Assembly (NCBI GenBank): GCA_025459265.1
Contig: JALOQX010000024.1
Span: forward strand, 1 to 34,133
Direction: 5' to 3'
DNA from: Pirellulaceae bacterium
Lineage (GTDB): Bacteria; Planctomycetota; Planctomycetia; Pirellulales; Pirellulaceae
DNA length: 34,133 bases
Shown here: positions 24,193 through 33,356 of the stretch, one piece after another
How positions within the stretch are numbered: the stretch's first letter is position 1
Layout: every line of letters starts with the position of its first letter
The notes under the pieces: model-generated
The model's input: only the letters and a program-made list of their open reading frames with translations
Database searches by the model: none
Told to the model about the DNA's origin: nothing
Program-made: the position numbers and the translations under genes

Positions 24193-25590
24193 GTGTCCAC
24201 CTCGATCGCATGCCAGCGCTGCATTTCCCCCCTGTGCGGGGAGACGTATGACGTGGGTCAGGTGCTCGTGGCGTGCCAGCGGTGCGGTGACCTGCTGGAT
24301 GTGGTGTACGACTGGGAGCGGGCGCGACCGCCACGGTCGCTGCGCGAGTTCGAGTCGTTGTGGGGGCGGCGTCGCGAGCCGGCCTGCTACAGCGGCGTGT
24401 GGAGATTCCAGCGGCTGCTCCCCTTCTGTTCGCCGGAGGAGATTGTCACGGTCGGGGAAGGCCAGACGCTGTTCCAGCGCGCGGACGCCGTGGCGCGCTA
24501 CGTGGACGTGCAGCCGGGTTGCCTGTTTCTGCAATACGAGGGGATGAACCCGTCGGGGAGTTTCAAGGACAACGGCATGTCGGCAGCCTTTACGCACGCC
24601 CGCATGACTGGTGCGACGCGGGCGGCGTGCGCGTCGACGGGCAACACCAGCGCATCGCTGGCCATGTACTGTGCCATGACGCGGCTGATGAAGGCGGTCA
24701 TCTTCATCGGCTCGGGCAAGATCTCCTACGGCAAACTCTCGCAGGCGCTGGACTACGGCGCGTTGACCGTTCAGCTCTCCGGTGACTTCGACGACGCCAT
24801 GGCGCGGGTGCGCGAAATCTCGGGTGAACTGGGCATTTATCTCGTCAACAGCATCAATCCGTTCCGGCTCGAGGGGCAGAAGTCGATCATGTTCCGAGTG
24901 CTCGAAGCGTTGGCGTGGGACCCGCCCGACTGGATCGTGGTTCCGGGCGGCAACCTGGGCAACTCGAGCGCCTTCGGGAAGGCATTTGCCGAGCTGAAGA
25001 TGCTCGGGCTGGTCCCGCGTGTCCCGCGGCTGGCCGTCATCAACGCGGCGGGGGCGGACACGCTGTATCAGCTGTACGAACAGCGCGGAATGCGCTGGAA
25101 CGGCGGCCACACCGCGATGCAGGTGGCGGACGGGTACTTCCGCGAGCTCGATGCGACCGACCAGAAGGCCTCGACCATAGCCAGCGCGATCGAAATCAAC
25201 CGGCCGGTGAATTTTCGCAAATGTTTGCGCGCGCTGGAGACCTGCGACGGCGTCGTCCGCCGCGTCACCGATCAGGAAATCCTGGATGCCAAGGCGCAGG
25301 TCGGAGCGGGGGGCGTGGGCTGCGAACCCGCCAGCGCTGCGAGCGTCGCCGGCGCGAAACTGCTGCGGTCTCAGGGCGTGATCGCGGCCGACGATCGCGT
25401 CGTGTGCGTGCTGACCGGACACCAGCTCAAAGATCCGACGGCCACGGTGGCCTACCACACGACTGACCAGGATCAGTTCAATCAGGTGCTGGGTTCGCGC
25501 GGGGTGCGCCGCGCCTCGTACGCCAATCGCGCCGTGGCCGTGCCGAACGACCTGGGCGAGATCATCAAAGCCATTCGACTCTACAGTTGA
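24193..25590 (+). CDS. thrC: Threonine synthase
   Basis: It converts O-phosphohomoserine to threonine with pyridoxal phosphate. The 465-residue protein opens with a zinc-ribbon-like segment (CQRC at 7-10, CQRCG at 28-32), typical of the longer threonine synthase class. The cofactor Lys is Lys125 in the [12 protein letters not shown] block. The phosphate-binding and core motifs [11 protein letters not shown] and [15 protein letters not shown] are clear, and a [11 protein letters not shown] block precedes the C-terminal part. The start is GTG 24193; no strong ribosome site is seen, and the frame has no better upstream start. It is followed 62 bp on by dapB, another aspartate-pathway gene on the same strand. 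Confidence 0.95.
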   Translation: MSTSIACQRCISPLCGETYDVGQVLVACQRCGDLLDVVYDWERARPPRSLREFESLWGRRREPACYSGVWRFQRLLPFCSPEEIVTVGEGQTLFQRADAVARYVDVQPGCLFLQYEGMNPSGSFKDNGMSAAFTHARMTGATRAACASTGNTSASLAMYCAMTRLMKAVIFIGSGKISYGKLSQALDYGALTVQLSGDFDDAMARVREISGELGIYLVNSINPFRLEGQKSIMFRVLEALAWDPPDWIVVPGGNLGNSSAFGKAFAELKMLGLVPRVPRLAVINAAGADTLYQLYEQRGMRWNGGHTAMQVADGYFRELDATDQKASTIASAIEINRPVNFRKCLRALETCDGVVRRVTDQEILDAKAQVGAGGVGCEPASAASVAGAKLLRSQGVIAADDRVVCVLTGHQLKDPTATVAYHTTDQDQFNQVLGSRGVRRASYANRAVAVPNDLGEIIKAIRLYS

Positions 25591-25652
25591 GTCGACGGGG
25601 CGTCTGGCCGGCGGTCTGGGGCGGCCCGGGGGGAAGTAACGGAGGATGCGCA

Positions 25653-26450
25653 ATGGATGCTGTACGCGTGGCAATTCATGGTGCGGCCGGGCGGATGGGG
25701 CAGCGGTTGATCGCGCTGGCGGCGGGGGATCCGCAGTTTCACATCGTGGCGGCGCTGGAAGCCGCTGCGCATCCGGACCTCGGGCGCGACGCCGGCCAGC
25801 GCGCCGGCGTCCCACCGCTGAACGTGCCGCTCTCGGCCACGCTGGATGCGGCCGCGGACTGCCTGATCGACTTCTCCGTGCCGGAAGCTGCCGGCCGGAT
25901 CGCGGAACTGTGTCGTGCCCGGCGGCTGCCGCTGGTGGTCGCCACCACCGGGCTGGATCAATCGCAGCGCGACGTGATCCACCACGTGGCGACGGAGATC
26001 CCCGTGGTGTGGGCGCCGAGCATGAGTCTGGCGGTGAATCTGACGATGAAGCTGGCCACCCTGGCGGCCGCCGCACTGCGGGACTGCCCGCACGGGGCCG
26101 ATGTCGAGATCATTGAGCGCCACCACCGCTTCAAGCACGATGCGCCCAGCGGCACGGCACTTCGGTTTGGCGAACTCGTCCGCGAGGCGCTCCAGCTGAC
26201 GCACGAGGTGCATGGCCGCCACGGACAGGTGGGCGCGCGACCGCGCGACGAGATCGGCTTCCATGCGGTGCGCGCGGGGGACGACCCGGGTCAGCACACG
26301 GTGCTGTTCGGGATGCTGGGCGAATCCCTCGAGTTGACCGTGCGCGCAACCAGCCGCGACTGCTACGCGACCGGGGCGCTGCAGGCCGCTCGATTCGTGG
26401 TGCGGCAGCCGCCGGGCCTGTACACGATGTTTGACGTGCTAGGACTCTGA
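25653..26450 (+). CDS. dapB: 4-hydroxy-tetrahydrodipicolinate reductase
   Basis: DapB reduces hydroxy-tetrahydrodipicolinate with NAD(P)H on the way to diaminopimelate and lysine. The 265-residue protein has the nucleotide-binding loop GAAGRMG at 10-16, the ATTGLDQSQRD segment near 97, and the catalytic EIIERHHRFKHDAPSGTAL block (about 152-170). The FHAVRAGDDPGQHTVLFG region follows. ATG 25653 has a GGAGG site eight bases upstream. Further upstream the frame is open to 25587 with no family similarity. Its last 12 bases overlap the end of the convergent ROK gene. Confidence 0.96.
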   Translation: MDAVRVAIHGAAGRMGQRLIALAAGDPQFHIVAALEAAAHPDLGRDAGQRAGVPPLNVPLSATLDAAADCLIDFSVPEAAGRIAELCRARRLPLVVATTGLDQSQRDVIHHVATEIPVVWAPSMSLAVNLTMKLATLAAAALRDCPHGADVEIIERHHRFKHDAPSGTALRFGELVREALQLTHEVHGRHGQVGARPRDEIGFHAVRAGDDPGQHTVLFGMLGESLELTVRATSRDCYATGALQAARFVVRQPPGLYTMFDVLGL

Positions 26451-27482
26451 CCGCTCGGCGTGCGCGGCCAGGTAGAGGGCCCCGTGCACGACCACGGATT
26501 CGCCCAGCGCCGCCGGCTCGACCGTGAACGTCTCCCGCAGTGGCGGAAACACGTAACGGGCCACCTCGCGTCGCAAGGGCGCAAAGAACTGCTGCTCGCC
26601 CATCAGCGAGACACCGCCGCCGACCACCACGACCTCCGGCGCCAGCAGCGTGACAGCCTGGGCAATGGCCCAACCCAGCACCTCGCAGGCATGGTCCAGC
26701 ACGCGCTGGGCCAGGCCGTTCCCCTCGGCCGCCGCCTCGGCCACCAGCCGGGCCGTCAGGCGGTCGGGGTTCCCGTCGCAGCGGCGCAGCAGATCGTCCA
26801 GCGAAGTACGGTCGGCGTGCGTCGCGTCCGCCAGACGGCGCTGGCGTTCCACTCGATTCTCCGGCCGCGGGCACCCTTCCCACGCGTTCCACGCGCCGGT
26901 GACGGCGCCGGTCAGCCGCGCCTGGGCCGCGGCGGCAATGCCCCAGCCGCTGGCCAGCGACTCGACTGTCTGATCCGCCTCGACCGCCAGCAGCCCCGGC
27001 CGCAAATGGCCGATCTCACACGCGGCCGGCCGACCCATCCCCAAGAGCTGTCCTTGCTGGACAAACCCGCCGCCCACGCCCGTGCCGACCGTCAGAAACA
27101 TGACGCTGTGCCGCCCCTGCCCTGCCCCGTAATGCGCTTCGGCCAGCGTCGCCACGTCGCAGTCGTTGCCCAGCACGGCCGGCACCCCCAGCTGCTCGTG
27201 ACACCAGTGCGTCAGGTGGAAATTCTCCCAGCCGGTGATCTGGTGGCTGCGAATGACGCGGCCCGCCGCCGTGTCGACCGGACCACCAAACCCGAACCCG
27301 ATCCGCGTCACGCGGTGCGCACGCACCAGCTGCGTTCCCAGGTCGCGAATCTGCCGCAGAATCCCCCCCGCACCGCGGTCGGGATCGATGTCGGCCCGCA
27401 CCAGCTCCACCAACTCCGCGCGCGCCGCGTCCCCAACACCCAGCTGCAGCTTCGTGCCACCGATCTCAATCCCCAGCAGCAT
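26439..27482 (-). CDS. ROK-family sugar kinase-like protein without the zinc motif
   Basis: ROK proteins are glucokinase-type sugar kinases or sugar-sensing repressors. This 347-residue product lacks an N-terminal DNA-binding domain, so a kinase is more likely. ATP/sugar motifs are IEIGGTKLQLG (5-15), FGGPVD near 69, VLGNDCDVATLAEAHYG, and FLTVGTGVGGGFV. It also has the CEIGHLRPG turn. The usual ROK zinc cluster (CxCGxxGCxE) after this turn is absent, which weakens any substrate guess. The ATG at 27482 follows a gap of 29 bp from the SIS-domain gene. It is the last gene of the permease-MFS-SIS-ROK operon. Confidence 0.88.
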   Translation of the reverse strand: MLLGIEIGGTKLQLGVGDAARAELVELVRADIDPDRGAGGILRQIRDLGTQLVRAHRVTRIGFGFGGPVDTAAGRVIRSHQITGWENFHLTHWCHEQLGVPAVLGNDCDVATLAEAHYGAGQGRHSVMFLTVGTGVGGGFVQQGQLLGMGRPAACEIGHLRPGLLAVEADQTVESLASGWGIAAAAQARLTGAVTGAWNAWEGCPRPENRVERQRRLADATHADRTSLDDLLRRCDGNPDRLTARLVAEAAAEGNGLAQRVLDHACEVLGWAIAQAVTLLAPEVVVVGGGVSLMGEQQFFAPLRREVARYVFPPLRETFTVEPAALGESVVVHGALYLAAHAERSES

Positions 27483-27511
27483 GCGATCGTCCTCGCGCGC
27501 AACCGCCTGTT

Positions 27512-28123
27512 TCACGCGGCTGCGTATCGCCCGACACGGTTGATCCGCGCGTGCACGTCGTTGAGCACCCAGTGGAACAGGCACAGGTGAATGCTCTCGA
27601 CCATCCCCATGTCCGCCAGATCCACGTGCAGCCCGTCCTGCTGGATCGCCTTGAGCTGGCCACCGCCGTACCCGGTCAAGCCGAACGTCACTAACCCGTG
27701 GCGATTGGCCCACTCGACCGCCCGCAGCACGTTCGGACTGTTGCCCGACCCGCTGATCGCAATCACCACGTCGCCCGCCGAACCGTAGTTCATCAGCTGC
27801 TGGACGAAGATCTGGTCATACGCCAAATCGTTCCCGACCGCCATGATCCATCCGGCGTTGTCGGTCAGGCTCAGCACCTTCAGCCGGCGGCGGCTCTCGT
27901 CGTGCAGCACCGACTCGGGCAGCGTGCTCTTGCCCAGGTCTTCGCTCATGTGACTGGCCGTCGTCCCCGAGCCGCCGTTGCCCAGCAGGAAGACGAAACG
28001 GCCCTGTTCCCAGGCCCGGTAAATCAGGTCGGCCCACCGCCCCACGGCCGCCTGGTCGATGCGACTCAGCTCTTCCCGCAGACGTGCCAGATACGCGTCC
28101 GTGGGCAGTTCGATTCCCAGCAT
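27512..28123 (-). CDS. SIS-domain sugar phosphate isomerase, GmhA-like
   Basis: The 203-residue protein has the phosphosugar-binding SIS fold of phosphoheptose isomerase (GmhA). The phosphate loop is LLGNGGSGTTASHMSEDLGK at 47-66. A second conserved segment is AISGSGNSPNVLRAVEWAN, and an HLCLFHWVLND helix lies near the end. GmhA converts sedoheptulose 7-phosphate to D-glycero-D-manno-heptose 7-phosphate for lipopolysaccharide or glycan precursors. Here no hldE-type gene is adjacent, but a ROK kinase follows, so heptose or another phosphosugar is possible. It begins four bases after the MFS gene stop. Confidence 0.85.
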   Translation of the reverse strand: MLGIELPTDAYLARLREELSRIDQAAVGRWADLIYRAWEQGRFVFLLGNGGSGTTASHMSEDLGKSTLPESVLHDESRRRLKVLSLTDNAGWIMAVGNDLAYDQIFVQQLMNYGSAGDVVIAISGSGNSPNVLRAVEWANRHGLVTFGLTGYGGGQLKAIQQDGLHVDLADMGMVESIHLCLFHWVLNDVHARINRVGRYAAA

Positions 28124-28127
28124 GTGC

Positions 28128-29474
28128 TCACCTTTGTTGAGGACGATACCCGACGACCGTGGCCAGCATGACCAGGGCGGTCAATAGAAAAATGATACAC
28201 CGCGGCGCGTCCGTGAGGACCACGACGCGGTCGAACAGCCAGTATACCCCGGACGAGAGCAGAATCGCCGCGAAATTGGCTTGGTTCATCACGGCAATCA
28301 TCCGCCCCTTCTGCCCTTCGGGAGGGCGCGACTGCATGAAGACCTGCAGGGGAATCGCATACAGACCCGCGCAGATTCCCACCGCCGTGAGTGCCACGAG
28401 CGAACCCCAAAAACCGAGCAGATGGCCGTGCACGGGCCCGGGGAGCGAGACCACGACCAGCGAGGCAACCAGTCCCCAGCCGCCCCACCGCAGGACGCGG
28501 AAATCCGCCTCGCCCCGCGACAGCCGCCCGGCCAGCACCGATCCGACCATCGTGCCCACCCCGATGATCGCCATCAGAATGCTTGTCCGCTTGTCGTCCA
28601 GCTCCAGCTGCATCTTGCCCAGTGAATTGACTGCCTGCTGCGCCACGCCCGCCACCAGCCAGAAGATGCTCGAGGCGACCACCGCACCCAAGAGCGGTCG
28701 GTCGCCCCACAGCATGCCGCGCGTCTCGGCGGTCACCGTCAACGAGGACCAGGCCAGACGCAGGTTCGGCACGGCGGCGGGAATCCACCGCACCAGCAGC
28801 GACGTGCAGGTCCCCACCACGGCAATCCCGACACAGACGAGCGACGCGATCCACAGCTGCGGGGCCGACTCGGACAAGGGCCGCCCCTGCCCCATCGACA
28901 GATCACTCAGGATCCCCGCCGACGCCGCCCCGAAGATGATGGCCAGGAACGTCGTCATCAGAATCACGCCGTTGGCACGCGGCAGATCACTCGGGCGCAA
29001 CATCTCCGGCAAGATGCCGTACTTGCTCGGACCAAAAAATGCGCTCTGCGCACCCATCAGGAACAACACCACCAGCAGGCCGGGAAACCCGCCCACGGCA
29101 AACGCCAGAAAAGCCACCAGCCCCAGCAGCATGACCGCGATTTCCGCCACCTTGGCCCACACAATGATCGTCCGCTTGCTGAAGCGGTCCGCCAGGTAGC
29201 CCGCATATCCCGAGAAGATCAGAAACGGCGCCGAAAAGACAAACATCGCCACCGGCTGCCGGTCCTGGGAAGACACTTTGAGCGACAACAACAGCATGAG
29301 CTGCTTGAACAGATTGTCGTTGAACGCGCCGAGAAACTGGGTCACGATCATGCCCCAGAAGGAGACGTCGTGATAGAGCGCCGGACGAGCCGCCGGCGCT
29401 GCCGCGGAGGCGTCCGCTGGCCCGGCGCCGCCCTCGGGCGCGGAAAACGTGGATGACGTCCGGTGACAGTCCAT
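28128..29474 (-). CDS. MFS transporter, LplT-like
   Basis: The 448-residue protein has about 12 membrane segments after a 40-residue Ala/Pro/Ser-rich N-terminal tail. The first membrane segment (FWGMIVTQFLGAFNDNLFKQ) and the GYAGYLADRFSKRTII loop match the LplT (lysophospholipid carrier) group of the major facilitator superfamily. ATG 29474 is used, since upstream residues in the frame look non-coding. It sits between the SLC13/ArsB-type permease gene (13 bp upstream) and the SIS gene (4 bp downstream), so an operon is clear. Substrate is not known from the sequence; lysophospholipid or a sugar-linked compound are options. Confidence 0.85.
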   Translation of the reverse strand: MDCHRTSSTFSAPEGGAGPADASAAAPAARPALYHDVSFWGMIVTQFLGAFNDNLFKQLMLLLSLKVSSQDRQPVAMFVFSAPFLIFSGYAGYLADRFSKRTIIVWAKVAEIAVMLLGLVAFLAFAVGGFPGLLVVLFLMGAQSAFFGPSKYGILPEMLRPSDLPRANGVILMTTFLAIIFGAASAGILSDLSMGQGRPLSESAPQLWIASLVCVGIAVVGTCTSLLVRWIPAAVPNLRLAWSSLTVTAETRGMLWGDRPLLGAVVASSIFWLVAGVAQQAVNSLGKMQLELDDKRTSILMAIIGVGTMVGSVLAGRLSRGEADFRVLRWGGWGLVASLVVVSLPGPVHGHLLGFWGSLVALTAVGICAGLYAIPLQVFMQSRPPEGQKGRMIAVMNQANFAAILLSSGVYWLFDRVVVLTDAPRCIIFLLTALVMLATVVGYRPQQR

Positions 29475-29487
29475 GATCGACGTATTA

Positions 29488-30705
29488 TCAACTTCCGCTG
29501 AGGATCCACAACCAGCCGGCCGCCAGCGCCAAGGTCGCCGCCGTGACCGGGATGCCCACGCGGGCATGGTCCCGCCACGAAATCTCGATGCGCAACAGAC
29601 GCGCCTGATCAATCACGATGATGTTGGCGATGGACCCGACCACCAGCAGGTTCCCGGCCAGCGTCGAGGCGAGGGCCAGAATCGGGCCGGCCAGCGGCTC
29701 GGTCGCGAAGGGGAGCAACAACATGACCGCCGGCACGTTCGAGACCAGGTTCGACAGCACTACCGTCACCCCGAACAGACAGACGGGATGTTCGACGCGG
29801 ATCCCCAGCTCGGCGATCGACTGCATGATCGCCGCGAGGTTGCCGCTGGTCTGCATCGCGTGCGTGACCACGAACAAGCCGATGAACAGCACCAGGAGCT
29901 GCCAGTCAACCAGGCCCAGCATGTGCCGCGAATGCATCCGCCGGGAACACAGCACGACTCCGCCAGCCGCCAACGCGATCACATCGTGCGGCCACGAACT
30001 GACCAGGAACAGGACCATCAGGACGACGGTCACCAGCAGGCCCTTGGCCGTCTGCCAGGGATTAAACAGAGGCGTCATCACTTCGACGGTCGCCAGGTCA
30101 CGGTGCCACTTCCCACGGCTCGCCCACCAGATGATCAGCCAGGCCACCACGGTGCCCAGCAGGGCCGGCAGGGCGGCCAGCTGCAGATAGCCTGCAAACG
30201 ACACCCGCAGCACTTGCCCGATCAGCATGTTCTGCGGGTTGCCGATGAGCGTGGCGGCGGAACCGATGTTGGCGCCGCAGGCCAGCCCCAGCAGGAACGG
30301 GACGGGGTCGAGTTTGCGACGCGTGCAACACTCGATCGTGACCGGCGTCATCGCGAGACAAACAATGTCGTTGGCCAACACCGCCGACAGTCCCGCGGCA
30401 GCGAAGATGATCACGCCCAGCAGCATGGCGGGGGGTTCGTTCCAGGCCGTCAACCGCCGCACCAGCCACGTGTAGAAACCACTCAGGCGAAACTGCGCAG
30501 AAACGATCATCAGCCCCAGCAGCAGGGCCAGCGTGGGAAAATCCACCGCCTCGCACAGGTGACTCGTCTCCAGCCGGCCGAAGGCCAGAATGACGATGGC
30601 ACCCAGCAGTGCGACACCCGTGCGATCCAGCGCCAACCCCGGCAGTTCGCCCAGGAACATGCCGAGGTACACGATCAGAAAGACGCTCAGCACGACGATG
30701 TCCAC
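29488..30705 (-). CDS. SLC13/ArsB-type anion permease
   Basis: The 405-residue protein has ten or more membrane segments in the ion-transporter (ArsB/NhaD/SLC13/CitMHS) pattern with two similar halves. The first half holds the ANDIVCLAMTPVTIECC segment and the diagnostic GANIGSAATLIGNPQN motif. The second half has SNLVSNVPAVMLLLPFA and GSIANIIVIDQAR. Such permeases carry anions such as carboxylates or sulfate, or act as Na+/H+ antiporters; which one is unclear. The start is GTG 30705. The next gene, the MFS transporter, begins 13 bp past its stop. The region upstream to the glycosidase gene (about 105 bp) has a TACGAT -10-like box (30759-30754) without a good -35. Confidence 0.85.
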   Translation of the reverse strand: MDIVVLSVFLIVYLGMFLGELPGLALDRTGVALLGAIVILAFGRLETSHLCEAVDFPTLALLLGLMIVSAQFRLSGFYTWLVRRLTAWNEPPAMLLGVIIFAAAGLSAVLANDIVCLAMTPVTIECCTRRKLDPVPFLLGLACGANIGSAATLIGNPQNMLIGQVLRVSFAGYLQLAALPALLGTVVAWLIIWWASRGKWHRDLATVEVMTPLFNPWQTAKGLLVTVVLMVLFLVSSWPHDVIALAAGGVVLCSRRMHSRHMLGLVDWQLLVLFIGLFVVTHAMQTSGNLAAIMQSIAELGIRVEHPVCLFGVTVVLSNLVSNVPAVMLLLPFATEPLAGPILALASTLAGNLLVVGSIANIIVIDQARLLRIEISWRDHARVGIPVTAATLALAAGWLWILSGS

Positions 30706-30764
30706 AATCCGCGTCTCCTACGCCGCCCGCCGGGTGACCGCCCTCCCGCAGGCATCGTAGCAGA

Positions 30765-30788
30765 GCCCCTGCCATGGCCCCAGGGGCC
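30765..30788. terminator. Hairpin between the GH99-like gene and the permease operon
   Basis: The arms gcccctg (30765-30771) and caggggc (30781-30787) pair with a 9-nt loop; an overlapping alternative pairs ggccc with gggcc (30776-30788). It lies 24 bp after the stop of the GH99-like gene on the minus strand. No T run follows, so it is only a candidate terminator. Confidence 0.35.
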
Positions 30789-30810
30789 GCGCGACGGCAT
30801 GATCGCGAGG

Positions 30811-33054
30811 CTATTTCCGGTCGGTGGCCCACCGGACACGGTAGTTGAATCGATCGTTCGGGGCCGCGTCGCCGTGCAACGTGAAGTCGCTGGCCTCGCC
30901 GGTCTGCTGAATGTGGTCGGCCCACTTGAAGTCGAAACCGTCCGCGCCGGCTGCGGGTCCCACAGCGGCACAGGGAATGGCCAGTTCGAGTTCATTTCCC
31001 GTGTGGCAGCAGGCGACGTTGACGGCACCGCCCCAGGTGTATCCACCCTGATGCCGTTCGAGCACGGCGGTCGTGCCGCTCGGAGGCCGGCGATTCACGA
31101 CCAGGTCGTAGCCGAGCCATCCGGTGGACGAATTGCAGTCCGCGTCGACGAACAACTGCATCCAGTGGGGCCCCGTCGGGGGCGACAGCGGCCGCTGCGT
31201 GCGGACGTAGAAATAGAGCGTGTCGTCTGCGCGGCTCACCTTCGACACGATGATGTCGTTGCGTCCTGTCGTGTTCACATAGGGTCCGGCGGTACCGTAA
31301 CCGGCGTGCTGGCGCCGGACCGGGTCGTCGATCGTGTCGCGGAACTCCGGGCTGATGGCGGCCCAGTCGTCAAATCGTCCGTCGATCTGGATCGGTCCCG
31401 ACACCACGGGCGCGAGCGGCCGGGCGCCCTTGTAGCGCCGGATGTACGAGACCATCTGATAGTAGTAATTGTCGCCATGGCCGCCCTGCATCGGTTCGAT
31501 GTCGCGGCTGTGTTCCTGGTCAAACTGGTCGACGAACATCACGGGGAGACGCACGCCGAGGAATTCGTCGAAGCGGCCCGCGATCCACTCGTTCCAGCCG
31601 GTAATGAAGACAAAGCGGGGGTCCTCGGCCAGCGCTCGCGTCCACTGTTCGGTAACGTTGTGGCCGTGCAGCACGGCATCGGGCGTGCTGTCGACGGCGC
31701 CCGCGTGGAAGCTGCGCCCCTTCGCGTCCGGCTCACACATGGTGGCGAGTCGGTTGCCGACGGCGTTCTGCGCGACGCCCACGGACATCTGTTCCTTCTC
31801 GCCACGGGCGTTGTAGAAGACGTGCTGCGGGTACACCTCCAGCCAGCTCCACATGTCGGGCCGGGTAGGGCCCCGGAAGTAGTCGGGTTGCGGCGTCCGG
31901 AATGTGAAGAAATCGCGGAGCGTCCGGGTGCGCTCGTCGCCATACACGACGCGCAGCGTGCGATCTCCGCCGACCGGCCTGCCGTCCGCCCAGGCCTCGC
32001 CGCGCGCCAACACGTCGTGCGGGGGACTCCACCAGCCGATCTTCCCCTGCGGATCGGACATCTCGAGATAGTAAGTTCCCGCAGCCAGCGGCGGATCGAA
32101 GCGCAGCACGTGCCAGTCACAGTCGGCGACATGCTCGAACCGCCGGGACGCGATCTGCTCACCCGAGGGCCCGTCACGGCGCAGCGACAGGGTCATCCCC
32201 GCACCCTGCGTGGCCCACGTGGGAAAGCACCCTCCTGCGCTCGTCACGCCCTGGGTCGCCGTGAAGGTCTGGCCGAGCGTGTGGCCGCTGGCCAGCTCCA
32301 CCGGGTGCTTGAGTTCGGTCACCGCGTCCCTTGGGCCGAGCAGCTCAGGGTCGGCCAGGATCAGCGGCTTGCCGTCCCACACGAACCAGAGTTCCGGGTG
32401 AATGCGCGGTTCGTAGAGATCCTTGTACAGTTCCGCCACGACCCGCGGCGGGTCCCAGAACGGACACAGAAACGCGACTTGCGGGGTCCGCCCGCCGCAG
32501 CGGCGCACGTCGGCGAAGACCTCCAGCAGCGCCATGTAGTACGGTCGATAGGTCACCTGATTCGAGACATCGAAGATGATGACGTCGACACCGGCATCCG
32601 ACAGCATCTGCGCATGCTTGCGCAGGACGCTCGCGTCGTCCGTGAGATAGTAGCCGAAAATCGACTGCCCCCAGTGATGTGGTGCATGCAAGGGGCCCCA
32701 GAGTGGACTGTCTGGCTTGTCCATGGCTTGCGGATCCTCGCCCAGGATCTTCGTGATGTCGTACGGACCGCCTTGGACGTGCGCGCCGTGCCAGAGGAAA
32801 TAGAAGATGCCGACCGTCCGGTCGGCGCGGGGAGGACCGACGTCGTCGAACGTCGGGACGCTGCGGCCGAGGGCATCGGTGGCGACCCACGTGTCGCTCA
32901 GGACGTCCCAGAGCGCTCGGGACGAGTCGGTGACCCCGAATGGTTCATCGGACAGACAGGACAGACCGGATGTCGCGAGCGCGGCGACCGCAAGAAAGTG
33001 TGCGCCAGCGATGCGGCCCAGCGAACACAGACGCCCGGAACACATGCTGTCCAT
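30811..33054 (-). CDS. Exported GH99-like protein with C-terminal CBM9-like domain
   Basis: The 747-residue protein has a signal peptide (about 1-33, ending near ATSGLSC) and a long N-terminal domain (about 60-540). The domain resembles the glycoside hydrolase 99-like / WbsX fold: YFLWHGAH near 90, the FGYYLTDDASVLRKHAQMLS segment, DVIIFDVSNQ, and late FITGWNEWIAGRFDEF. The WNEW block matches the family. From about 549 a CBM9-like carbohydrate-binding domain begins with GPIQIDGRFDDWAAI and continues LYFYVRTQRPL and WLGYDLVVNR to the end. It likely acts on polysaccharide outside the cell; substrate is unknown. The ATG at 33054 has a GGGAG site. It diverges from the GxGYxYP-type gene, possibly sharing control. 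Confidence 0.75.
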   Translation of the reverse strand: MDSMCSGRLCSLGRIAGAHFLAVAALATSGLSCLSDEPFGVTDSSRALWDVLSDTWVATDALGRSVPTFDDVGPPRADRTVGIFYFLWHGAHVQGGPYDITKILGEDPQAMDKPDSPLWGPLHAPHHWGQSIFGYYLTDDASVLRKHAQMLSDAGVDVIIFDVSNQVTYRPYYMALLEVFADVRRCGGRTPQVAFLCPFWDPPRVVAELYKDLYEPRIHPELWFVWDGKPLILADPELLGPRDAVTELKHPVELASGHTLGQTFTATQGVTSAGGCFPTWATQGAGMTLSLRRDGPSGEQIASRRFEHVADCDWHVLRFDPPLAAGTYYLEMSDPQGKIGWWSPPHDVLARGEAWADGRPVGGDRTLRVVYGDERTRTLRDFFTFRTPQPDYFRGPTRPDMWSWLEVYPQHVFYNARGEKEQMSVGVAQNAVGNRLATMCEPDAKGRSFHAGAVDSTPDAVLHGHNVTEQWTRALAEDPRFVFITGWNEWIAGRFDEFLGVRLPVMFVDQFDQEHSRDIEPMQGGHGDNYYYQMVSYIRRYKGARPLAPVVSGPIQIDGRFDDWAAISPEFRDTIDDPVRRQHAGYGTAGPYVNTTGRNDIIVSKVSRADDTLYFYVRTQRPLSPPTGPHWMQLFVDADCNSSTGWLGYDLVVNRRPPSGTTAVLERHQGGYTWGGAVNVACCHTGNELELAIPCAAVGPAAGADGFDFKWADHIQQTGEASDFTLHGDAAPNDRFNYRVRWATDRK

Positions 33055-33106
33055 GTGGCACTCTCCCGAACTGGATGCACCGATTCCCGATGACGACACT
33101 CGCCAC

Positions 33107-33135
33107 ATTCCACCGCGGATCCCGGACCGGTTCAA
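33107..33135 (-). promoter_or_regulatory. Promoter candidate for the GH99-like gene
   Basis: On the minus strand: -35 TTGAAC (33135-33130, 4 of 6), 17-bp spacer, -10 TGGAAT (33112-33107, 4 of 6). The start would lie near 33100, about 45 nt before the ATG at 33054. Confidence 0.35.
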
Positions 33136-33273
33136 GGGGACGTCAGAAGGAGGCAGCCACGCCTTACCGCGTTTCGGGGCAATGACCAGCCGGTTCAACT
33201 CCGCATGCTGTGCGCAGCGCCGGTGGCGCCGGCACCGTCCTCTCGCACCAGACCTGGTGGAGCGGCGGGGCAG

Positions 33274-33302
33274 TTGATGCGGTGGGAGCGCGGCGCTAGA
33301 CT
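33274..33302 (+). promoter_or_regulatory. Promoter candidate for the GxGYxYP-type gene
   Basis: -35 box TTGATG (33274-33279, 4 of 6), a 17-bp spacer and -10 box TAGACT (33297-33302, 4 of 6). The start would lie near 33309, about 48 nt before the ATG at 33357. Confidence 0.45.
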
Positions 33303-33356
33303 GGCATCGCGTCCGGGGAGCAACACGAAGACGCGAAGAGAAGAAAGGATGGTCCC

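Larger units (their letters stand above)
33055..33356. other. Divergent intergenic region of the glycan pair
   Basis: It holds both outward-facing promoter candidates (33107-33135 minus, 33274-33302 plus) and a hairpin with gccgg and ccggc arms near 33221-33235. The minus ORF extends to 33198 and other frames cross the stretch, but no product is plausible. Nothing else is seen. Confidence 0.4.

Noticed and set aside
29473..33093. A 1206-codon open frame on the plus strand opposite the permease and GH99-like genes
   Set aside because: It is antisense to two clear genes; the product is Arg/His/Gln-rich and lacks domains. Long stop-free antisense frames are expected in DNA this GC-rich.
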